NCBI GenBank assembly: GCA_023362775.1
Contig: JALMGJ010000006.1
Coordinates: 55,266,501 to 55,330,500, forward strand
Length of the DNA: 64,000 bases
Direction: 5' to 3'
Source of the DNA: Charina bottae
Taxonomy: Eukaryota > Chordata > Lepidosauria > Squamata > Charinaidae
A model generated the notes under the pieces. The model did no database searches and was not told the origin of the DNA. It saw only the letters and a list, made by a program, of their open reading frames with translations. Position numbers and translations under genes: made by a program. Numbering within the stretch: position 1 is the stretch's first letter; each line of letters opens with the position of its first letter. Of the stretch, positions 33,501 through 45,500 are shown in pieces.

Positions 33501-36500
33501 GATCTTCATTAAACAAACAAGAGTGATTCATACATAAATCTTACAAACTTTGGTTCCCATCATCACCACACAAATTCTACAGGTACATGTTATCCTGCTT
33601 AAAAAAGGTTTCTAAACACCTTCATTAAAAGGCATTGATACCTGTGTTTGGTTACTAAAACATTTTTAGTCTTAAACCCCATAGAAATATTTTGGCAGGA
33701 CCTGAAATGAGCAGTTCATGCTGGATAATGTTACTGAGTTGAAGCACTCTGCATTGAAGAAATGTGCCAGAATTACTACACAGTCATGTGAGAGACTGAC
33801 TGTCAATTGTAGGACGTATTTGGTTATTGCAACTACTGCAACTAAAAGTCATATGGTTGGTTACTGAATCCAAAATCCAGTGCTGGATGCCATTGTTTAT
33901 GATAATAAATGAAACAACCTAAGATGTTGTTTGGTCATTTAGACTCTCTTTATACAGTATATCAGTATGAAACTCCATGAGGTTTCATTAACATTCAGTG
34001 GCAAAGTTTTGAAAATCCAAAAGAGGACAAATACTTTTTCAGAGAACTGTATGTGATTCACTATTTTTAGGTTGTTGGGTTTTTTTAGATCTCTGCATGC
34101 ATCTGCTTGTTTAAGGAGAGAAATTATACTAAAATTATTTATACTCTTCCCCAAGATTTTGTTTCTTCTATGTATTCATCCTTATTCTTTGAACCAAAAA
34201 CTAAATAATGAAATTCAAAGAATTGTACACACCTAGAATATTGATTATGTGCCGTAAAGTCATTGTTGACTTTTAGCAATCACATAGATGGATTTTTTTC
34301 CATGACAATCTGTCCCTAACCTGGTCTTTCAGGCCTTCCAACAGTGCACCCATTGCCACTGTAACTGAGTCTATCCACCTTGCTGCTAGTTGTCCTCTTC
34401 TTCTCTTTCCTTCCAGCTTTACCAGCATTAGAGAACACCTAGAATATAACTAATTCAAATTTGTGTATTAATCACGGAAGTTTAAATTGGTTAATTAGAA
34501 ATACAGACCACATGAAATTCACCAAAGTCCCTTAGCTATGCATAGTAGTGAAGTATATGGCCAGAGCTAGGCTATAAGGAAAATTAATCTTTATTTCCAC
34601 ACAGAGTCACTGATTCTAAATTGATATTATTGGAACATGAATAAAAATGTTAAAATTTAGAAATCTGTCCACTCTTTCTTTCCCAGCAGGGTATTCTACA
34701 CATTCCCCCTAGACATGCTTAGCTATTATATCTTAAGCGTTTGGTTTAAACCTTTGCAAATTTAGAGGTTCTTCTAAGCATCCTGTTTTCTCTTCAATTA
34801 CTTAGTAACCTCGTTTTATTTCAATGTGTGTCTATAACCCATTAAAGGAATTGATTACAAACTAAATTGGAGTGCCAGAACCCTATCAGTAGTTGGATGA
34901 TGCCCTCCTTCCCAAAATTGGACAGCTAGTGTGAGACAGCCCTTTTCTTTTTGCCGTGCCCAGAGTCCTTCCAACATAGTACACCATGTGTGCAACAACC
35001 TTGGTAGTTTGTGAAGTTAAGAAGCTTTTTTAAGCTTTTCTCCAATTCTTCATTGATGGTTTTGAGAGCTAATATGGTAGAATGGCTATGATGTTGGAAC
35101 TAAGACCCATGTTCAAATCTACCTCCATGACAACTTGCTAGATAACTTTGTACAAGGTTTCTCAGCCCTGGGTGTTGGGAAAAATTGGAGGAGGATATCC
35201 AATGCATGCTGTCTAGAACTACTGAAAGAAATGTAGGCTGGCAACCTAGCAGATAAATAGTACTTCAGAATTCATATCTGGACTTGTGCTTTTATTAGTA
35301 TGTATTTAATGAACGTGTATTTTTAATAAACATGTATTTTTAATAGCCATACAATATCATTTCAGGTTTTCTGTGGCTGAATCTGATTGCAATTTAGCAC
35401 TTGCCTTAAACAAAAATTACACAAAGGCTTATAGCAGAAGAGGGGCAGCTCGCTTTGTTTTGCGAAATTTTAAGGGTGCCAGAGAAGGTACACATGTCTT
35501 TGTGTGTTGTATAATGCATTCCCTTTTTTGTGTTATGCAAAACTTTTGATTTATAGAGTGTGTATTTGAGATGATCAGTACTACTTTCCATATACTACTG
35601 TTTCTCCTATCTCAGCATAGAAGAGTTTGGCCAATATCAGTATTCTTACAGGCTGCCTAAAGAGTTTTCTCCTGTGTTATTATGGGAAATACTGTAGTTT
35701 AAAAACCCCAATACAAACATATATGCTTTATCTGATCTTTGTAGGAGACATTATTGGTTTAGTATCCATTATTGGATATTAAAAGTGCCTTGTTATTTGT
35801 TACAATTATGTTTTGTTCCTTCTTTAGGTAGAAGGAAGGTTATGTTAATGAACTGTTAACATAAAATAAACTCTGGCCTTTTTCCTTCAAAATTAAAACA
35901 AGTATATGCAAGAATTTGTTTCTAATATTATAAACTATATCAGGAATAATCTAGCTTATCTAGTTTGTATTTTTGCATTGAGGCATGTTATATTTTGCAC
36001 TACTGGTATAACTGAGCCCATCTCTTTCTTTCTTCAAATAATGGTCTACACCAGAGCTTTCCAAACTGTGTGTCGCGACACAGTGTGTCAGCTGCAGTGT
36101 GTAGGTGTGTTGCGCGAACTTAACGAGAAACCTCTGAGACGCTCAGAGCCTCAAGTGCCTCGCTGCTGCTGCCTCCAAGCCCTGCCAGGATTCTGCGCAG
36201 GTCCTAGTGCCTGCCTTGTGTCCTGCTGTAAGAGGGGAGGTCTGTCCAAGCCTTGCCCTGCTGTAAAGGGGAGCTCTGTTTTCATGAGATATGTTGTGTC
36301 CCCATGCATTTTGCTATTATAATTTATGTATGTGTCCATATCTCTTATAAGTTAGTTAGTTTAACCTCCGGTTTCCTAGTAAAACTGAATTACTATGTCA
36401 CGAAATGATGCATGTCTAAAAAGTGTGTCACCAACATGAAAAGTTTGGAAAGCTCTGGTCTACACGACCATGGTTTTTGAAAACTATACCTTTATATCTT

Positions 36501-39500
36501 CATGCAGATTATGAAAAAGTTTTGGAATTGGATCCAAACAACTTTGAAGCAAAAAATGAACTTAGGAAAATTGAACAGGTAAAGAACTTCAGCTTAATTG
36601 ATTTGCCAATTGACCATGATTTTCTTTATTGCTAAATATTTGAAATATGTATATTTTTATATTAGGCTCTCTTGTCAGAAGAAAATGGCCAGACTGAAGA
36701 AACAGATACCTTTAGGAAAGTGGAAATTACAGAAGAAGAACTGAAACAACTGGAGGAGGAGCAGCTGAAACAAAAGGCTGTGGCAGAAAAAGATTTGGTA
36801 AACAGCAGTGCAAGAATATTTTTCAGGCACATAAATTGAATATTTTAAGTCTAAGAGTCATTTCTTGGCCAGTGGAAAAGTAGCCAGGCTGTTCATGGGT
36901 TACACTCACATCATTGATGACAACATTTGCCCAGTATTGTTAAACTGAATTTTTCTGTGCTTGCTTCGCATGTCAGTAATTTGGCCCATATGACATATTG
37001 CTTACACTTGGCTTAAGACATCTCAGTGTGGTGCCTTCCAGATAATTTACCTGATAATTCCAGCAGTCATGCTAACTGTAGTTTAAGGGCATTGTAGTCC
37101 AGAACAGCTGGAGACATCATGTTGCTTATTGCCTGATACCAAGCATACTGAATTCTATATAGCTGTCTGAAAATTATCCCCGTGATCAATTCCTGCTTTA
37201 CCTCTTGCAAATCAAAGTATTGAGGAAAGTGTTATTTTCAGTATTACATGTCTGCATATATTTAGATTACCACATTATTATTTTCCTTTCTTTTTCCAAA
37301 TATGGCAGGGTAATGGGTATTTCAAAGAAGGTAAATATGAAATAGCAATAGAATGCTACACACGTGGAATAGCAGCAGATGGCACCAATGCACTTCTTCC
37401 AGCAAATAGAGCTATGGCCTATCTAAAAATTCAAAAGTGAGTTGTGTGAATTTACCATTCCTTATCTATGCATTTTCATGAAATTCAGTTTTAAATGCTT
37501 ACTGATTTTTATTAAACCAAGTACTCATTTTATTGTGACATTGAGAATGGCTTAAATTAGAAGTTCTAGACGAATATTTCCCATATGCATTCTCAATGTA
37601 TATAACTCATCAAATTTACATGTTTCATTAGTGGTGTGAATTCAGGTCAGTCAAAGTTATGCATTGATTTTGCCTTTAGTCTTTATTTTTCATTAACATT
37701 CCAAAGCACAACTAGTAAAAATTGAGATTTTTGGGATCATAGCAAGATCCTGCAAGGAATTATTTCATTGTTTTTGTATCATATATCTTACCATTATAGT
37801 AACTAGAAGATTTTTGAAGTATCTAAATGATAAATACATATTAGTCCTGCCCTAATTGATCTACTGAGATGATTTCACATACATTCTAGTATATATTTCT
37901 CTTTCATACCTAAGATATAAATATGAAAACCTTGATTGGAATAGGTGAGAATTAGTGTAGGCTGTAAGGATCCAAAACCATATTAAATTATTATGCTGCA
38001 ATAAGTAATTATTTTTTTTAAACAAACAACTCTTAACAATAAGATACGAAGAAGCAGAAGAAGATTGCACTCAGGCTGTGTTACTCGATTCTTCATATTC
38101 TAAAGCCTATGCCAGAAGAGGCACGGCTAGATCTGCCCTGGGAAAACTAAAAGACGCTATGCAAGGTGGGATTGTGATTAAAAGTGTGCATGTTTAATGT
38201 TGTCTCTTTCTCTGTCCAACTCTTTCAAGGAAGCAGCTCCAATCCAACAATAGCATTCCAATATTCAAAATGCTGTGGTTTTAAAGCTTTTATATAGAGT
38301 AGCAGACATTTTAGTGTTTTATGAACCAACATTTTTTGGTGTTGCTTTTCAGCAACTAAGAATTAAAGAACAAATTATACTGCTTTTAAGAAAATCCTAT
38401 ACATTTTAATCAGAGAAATGCTTTGGAAGTCCTGTTGGAGTCGATGAAACTGCCAAGTGCAGTTTGATAGATGTAACTCTACAGTTGTAAATAAAGGTGT
38501 ATATTGGAAGAGATGCCTTTGGATTACTTGTATCTTTCATAAAAATATAGTGAAAGCCTAAACTCTTTGGGGGGGGGTATTTATATGCCTTTGTTAGATT
38601 TTGAAACTGTCTTGAAGCTGGAACCTGGAAATAAGCAAGCAATAAACGAAATAACAAAGCTTAAAAATGTAAGTATGTTTATCCTTATGTATTTTAATGC
38701 TTTCTTGCAGCAGCAATGAATTGCTTTTAATCTGGGTATTTTGTGGGTATTAACCTCTTTAGATTTCCATGGATGTTTATCTGACTAATCTTTCTTTTAA
38801 GGAGTTTATCGCAAATGGTTTTTTGTCAGACACGGAATATTCTGGACTACCGCAGAATGAATCAGAAATACAAAATCTGGTAAAACCCATTGATAAACCC
38901 TTGCATCTGAGATCAACTGTAAGTATTAATGATGAAAGGATGCAAGTTTTTAAATCTTCCTAGTAAGCACATTTTTTTTCATGCAGTATTTCTGCAAGGA
39001 TGAGTAATGTGGCTTAACAGTCCAAGTTACATTTCTGACTCCTCTTCTGTCTCGTGCATTTACCAGCAACCAAATACTTCATAGTAATCACGTTGTATAT
39101 AATAATGAGGCATACAAGGTCAGTGGGTAACAGACAGAATGCTTCTTGGTATTACAACTGAATAAATAACCCAGGATTCAATTTCACTTATCCAATTTCA
39201 AAGCATGCTATTGAATACAACCCAGAATTTATGAATTAAAATAAGTTAATTGCAAATCATGGGCTCCAAGAAAGCAGTCAAAACTCTCTTAGATTTGTGA
39301 TGAGGGTGGGGTCATCAAAACCCACAGATGGGCAATATGTTTATTAGAACTAAACAAAATGACCCAAAGGAGCGTGCAAGCTTTTGAATTACCTAAAGTT
39401 CTTCATCAGGCAAGATGTTGCATGAATGGGAAGGAAAAGAAAACAAAAATTAAAAATTAGTCACAATATTTAAGCCATAAAGTCTGCAGTTCAAAATACC

Positions 39501-42500
39501 AATATCAAGTCTGTGGACTCAGTGCAGTCCATATTGGGTACTGTTGGTAACAGATTACACTCATCAGGAACAAAGCAAATGGTTGCTAGCTGATTTTAAA
39601 ACCACAGTTGCTAGTCCTCACGTATTGACAAGTCAGGAATCGGCCAACACACACACACAAATGGAATTCTAGTTCATTCTGTCTCCTGCTACTCTTTATC
39701 TCAGTGTCCTTTTGCACATTCAAATAATGATAAACTACCATTTTAGTGTTATATTCACGTCACTGAAAAATCAGATACAAAAAGTACAGTTAACTATTTG
39801 AATGGAGTTAAATTGCAGTTATTTGTATTCTGCTTTCCACTTTTGTGGTGAGATTGATTGATAGGAGGCAAAATTTCCCTTGGGATATTTCTACTGAAGA
39901 GATGGACAAAATATTCTTTGTTTTCATTAAGACAGATATAACTATCCTTTAGCAATGTTGCTCATCTGTATGTAAAAGTATGCCTCTATAATAATTAATT
40001 CATAGCATGCTTATTTTTGTTTATTTAGAAACCTTTAAGAAGAGTGAACATTGAGGAAGTCAGTAATGATACGCTAAGTGCAAATTTGATGGCCACCAGA
40101 GAGCCTGAGCCTACTCAATCTGTTTTTGCAAACCCAAATGCAACACAGGAATTAATATCTGCAAAGAATCAAAGCAAGAATTTATCTTCTCCATCTGGTA
40201 CTCCCAAAGCAAAGCTGCTGAAAATAGAAGAAATTGGTGGTGCTTTGTTGACTGAGTAAGCATATATTTTTTAAAATGGAATATTATCAGTTCCTTGGGT
40301 TCAAAGGCTTTGTAAAATTGAAATAAATAGCCTATGCATGGATTTGTACCAAGAGCATATTGTGATTTTCTTACTTCTTTAAAATTATACATGAGTTTAA
40401 GGATCTAGTTCAATGTTACTGCAAACTGCTTGTTTGCATACATACTTTGGTTTTAGTGTTTGTTAAGCTGAATTACACAAGGAGACTTTGCATAATTTTG
40501 TACACAAATGCATAGACAGTTTAAAGTTTTCATTCTTTCAGAGATTCTAATGTACTTTTGATAAAAAATATATTCGTAGTAAATGCATGGTTCTTGAAAA
40601 TAAACTCCAAATTGAATTGGTAGACAAATTATAGTAGGGGAAAGGATAAGACTGTAATAATTGTTGAGTGTCTTTGTACATTAGACATTTTTTTAAAAAG
40701 GAAACTCTTACAGCGGAAAAGAACACCATAGTAATCATTTAACAATTGTAAAGAGATTTAAAATGCATCTAAGTTCATGTTATTTACTCTTGTATTGTGC
40801 TTGTCTTCCCATTATATATTTCTTTTTATTTTTCTTTAAGTTTTCAATGTATGAGTACAGGGGATATGCAGCTAATGTTCCCCTTCAATAAATCCTAGGG
40901 GTGGGGAAGCAATTGCTGTTGGATTTCAGTAACAACTATAATATATTAATGTTCAGCAAGATTTGCTATTACGTTCCATTCAGTGAAAATGTCTCCAGGG
41001 GTCCAGTTGCAGCAGGACATGGTACCCTGTACTCTAAACAGGGAATTGTATATATTTCCTAACAGAAAATTCTCTATTCTCTGTCTTAATGTTTTTAGAT
41101 CTATTACCACAAATACTATGAAAGAGAAACCATCACTTCAGTCCTGTGCTATAAAAATGCAAGCTGAGACAGAAAACTACATTCTTTCTTCTGTGTCTGA
41201 ATTTTCTGTGCCTCCAGTCCCTGTGAATTCTTTCCAACTTGAATCAGATTTCAGAAAATTAAAAGGTTACCCTGGTCAGTTGTATACATATTTAAAGGTA
41301 AGATAACTGATTCTTTATGGCCACTATTTAGTTTCTACCAAATTTGATCTTTAAACCCTGCCTCAGTCCAATTGGACTCTTAGGTGGTCTACACTGTATA
41401 TAATAAATACAATAATAGCATTATAATAATACAAAAATAAACAATAAATATACACAATTTTGTATGCTTCCTTGTTTTGCTGATATGTGTTGTCAATATG
41501 CATGCCTAGCTTGAAGTCCTGTTAATTAAGAAGCATACATAAATTCCATGTGCAAGTTGAAAGAGGCCATCCAATGTGCAGAGACTCACGTATACACTCT
41601 CCTATGATTTTGATTATCCTGCATGCAAGACATCGGTTTTCCTGTCACTGTGAATTATTAAATTGCAGCCAGTGCAACAACTTTAATTTCTTTTTCAAGT
41701 GTTATATCTTTAGGAAATCCTTTATTTATTATGCTGTTTCCATCTTTCTCCCAAATAACCCATAATAATATGCATACTTGCACCTCCTTTTGATCCGAGC
41801 AGTAATCATGCAAAGTTCATTAGCTTGAGAGAGGGTTATTCACCCATGCTTACCTAGGGTGAACTGTGGGGCTGAGTGTCAACTCTTTGAGGTAGGCCAG
41901 GTCAAGAAAAAAACATTGCAGAAATTCCAGGAATGCTATTTTATTATTGTAAGTTATAATAACAGAACCTTGAAAGCCTATCCAAGTTTTTGCGGTTCTT
42001 ACACTACAGAAAATCAAGGCAGGGTTATTTTGAGTTTATTTCTAACACTTCAGTTTGTGGATTGTGTAATCTCTTGTTCAAGTCCATCCTTAATGACTCT
42101 TTCATATCTTCCCCAAGATCAACTCTAAATTCCTTTACACTGAGTATGAATTTGAATTCAGGTGTCACACATCCAGTTCATGGTCAGGCCTTCAGAGCTT
42201 TATTTCAGCACCATGTGAACTGTGAAATATGCCTCAGAACGTGGTCAACATTTTTGTCTGCTAATTGTAGGAGGGGGGAGAGCACTCATCACTCAAAGGC
42301 ATGCAATGTGTTTTACTGTGAAAGGTGATTGCCATTACTACTTTTACTAAGAAACTCTGAGAATCTCCCAATATAGTAACCTGCTATAGTTTGAATACTA
42401 TTTGTTATAACAAATTCTGCTTGAGTTTTCTTTTAGTAGGCATTGTGTAAGAACATGAATTCCATAAGTATTAAATATCTGCTCTGATTTTTATATATTC

Positions 42501-45500
42501 CATTTGTTTTTGTTCTTCCAAAGCAAATTGATCCTTCCCTTTATCCTAATCTGTTCCAAAAATCATTGGATCCAGATGTTTTTTGCCAAATCTTGAAAAT
42601 TCTACAGGATTTTTATACTAAGTAAGTTTGAAGCTATGTTCTTAGACTAATTTACTATTGTCCTTTTGGTTGGATTGTGCCTATAGCTGATAGCCCTTTT
42701 TAATTTTTCTGCAGCATATTTCTTGAGACAAATTTGTTCTGTCTGATACTAATGATATGCCAATATCTAAAATTTGTACTGTTTGGATAATAAGCAACAG
42801 ATACAATAAATTATTAAGTAAGATGTTTTTAAAAAGGCAGGTTTAACAACAGCAAAACTCTTTCCCGGGGTTGAAACACCTCAATGTGACTTTTACAGTT
42901 CTTGGATAGCAATCCAGAGATGACCCATAAGTATAGTTGCCATGGCAATTGTTTCTTCATTCACATCTGACAATATTGCATCCCAGAGACACTCAGAACC
43001 TCTGAATAACACGTTAAAGTAAAAAATGAAAGCATTCTTGTTTCCCAGACTAGTAACTAGGGGAAAGAGGAAGCATCTCATCTCAGTTTTGTGCTGTTTC
43101 AGAGCATTCTGAATTTCTAGAAAGCACAAGATTCTACCCAAATAGTGCTCTGGAGTGGAGTCACTGCCTCTTGAAAGACATTGTAAACGTCGTCCCTGCC
43201 ATCAAGTTCTCTGTGCATGTTGCAACATTCAGCAGAGGCAGGCTGATGACCTTCATTAATACTAGTTTAGAGAATAATTATGCTCCATGAACTTTTACCA
43301 GTATCTTTGGAAGAGGGGTGCTTGCTTTTAAGAGGAAGTTGGAATATATTTAGTGTTGTTTAGTATCCACTTGCAATTATGTTGCATACCTGTATACAAA
43401 AGGAGGAAATGTTTGCTGTGAACAAGGAAATAAAGATTAGGTGACTATTTATTTAATATAAGTAGAATGTTTCCATTACCATGGATCTATAATCTGGAAC
43501 AGAAATAGTAGTTGTGCTACTGCAAATACAGTGGAATGCCGTATTTGCAGTTTAAAGACAATATCAGGACATTCTTTCATTCAAACAATTGCAATTTGGG
43601 GAATGCATAAGCTAGCAGAAAAGTTCATCAGTCTACTTTTGCTTTTCAGGATATGACTTTATTTTTATTTTAGCAACAATTATATATTTGATTTGTAGCT
43701 GCTTTTAGAGTATACTGCTGTATGTATTCTATGAATGTTTTCAAATATGCATTCTATTTTTTCATTTTTAGCCAATATTGATTGTGATTTATTTATGCCA
43801 TGAATATTCCCAAATAAAAATATTTGTAGGTATGCATTAATATCTTATCTTACCAGGAAAGAAGAGCCTTTACTTATCCTTGAAATTCTACGCAAATTAT
43901 CAGAATCCAAAAGATTTGATATGGCAGTTATGTTTATGTCAGAGTCAGAGAAAAAAAGTAAGTAAAACCCATTCCTGGGTCATTATTAAAACCTACTGGC
44001 TTGGTAGTTTAGTATAAATATGACCATGTCACCGTTCCAGCTACATTAAAATCATTTATTATTACATTTTTTTCCATAAAAAGCTCTCCCTTCTGTCCTT
44101 GAAGAAATTTTGAAAGTAACTTTTCAGAACGAACTATAAAATGGTTTGTTGGGTCTATGAAATCCTTCTCTAGCTCTCGTATCTCTTTGAGTGTCTTTTC
44201 TTTCTCTTTAAATTGGAAATAAAAAAGAAATGAAACAAAGGACCAAAAAGGAAAGATGACCAAAGCCATCTTCCCACTCTTTTTCTCTACCCCATTTTTT
44301 TATCTATGTTTCTTGCTTTCTGTTTCATGCTACTTCAGCTATACTTGTTTCTATACTGGTTGCTGATGGCCAGTTAAATTAAATGGGCCTCTTGTCTCTG
44401 GTTTTCATTTCCAGCTGATTAAACAGTTCATAGATATCCTGAGCAACAATAAACGGCTCAGCCACGTTAGCCCATATTCCATCTAGATAATACTAACCAT
44501 AGTGAAACATTGATACAATTTCTCCTTCATTTAGTTAAACTTCTTTTTAAATAAATGAATAAAATATGCAGCTGCATTTAAAAGTTTAGATACTCTTGGT
44601 CAAATTACATGTTTCAGTGAATCCTGAAGTGAACATAAGCTGACCTAACCTCTACATAGAGTAGGAGAGCTAAACACAACTTCTTCCTGCAAATTTGAAA
44701 GCATACTTACTATTTATGTGCAGTTGTTTGCAGATTTCAAATAAGAAAATAGTGAATATGGCAGTTGTAGAGGTTTGGACATCCTTCCAATGATTAAATG
44801 TTTTTTTTAACTGTGAAGCTGTTAATCATAAAGATGGCTAGGCCTACAATTAAGCAGGTGAAAATTTCACAGTTGAACAACTATTCTGACTCCAATAATG
44901 TCCCCAGTTGTGATTCTTCTGTCTTCTTTCAACAACTGTGGGATCCTCAAAGCAGCTGTCTAAGCATTTGAAAATGAAATAATTTGTTCAGGGATAAACA
45001 AAAGAAAAAAATTCAAAATGCTTCCAGTTTGCAGCACCAACTGTGAGAAACATTGTTAAGAAATGGAAGTTACATGGAACTGCTGAAGTCAAAGAAAGAT
45101 GTTAAGAGACCAAGAAAAAACTCTTCTAGAATTTGCCTGTAAGCAGGTCAGAAATGCCAAGTAGATAATGCCACTGTTGAAAAGTTTAGCTGCAGCTGGA
45201 TTAATTGTCCCCAGTACAGCCTCATTTACAGTATACAACAACAATCTTCATGAAAGAGTTGTTGAAGGAAATTTGTTTTGGGGGCTCGTGACAGCCAGCA
45301 GTACAGCAAATATTGTGAAGATGAAAGGAAGAATGGATTCGGCTAAATATCAACATTTCCTAGATGACAAGACCACACAGTCAGTGAAGAAACTATAACA
45401 GAAAAGAGGCTGCATAATTCCAAAAGGCAGTGTTCTGGAACATACCATCAAATCGACCATGAAGCAGTTAAAGGACAGAAAGGTAAAGGTTTTGGAAAGG

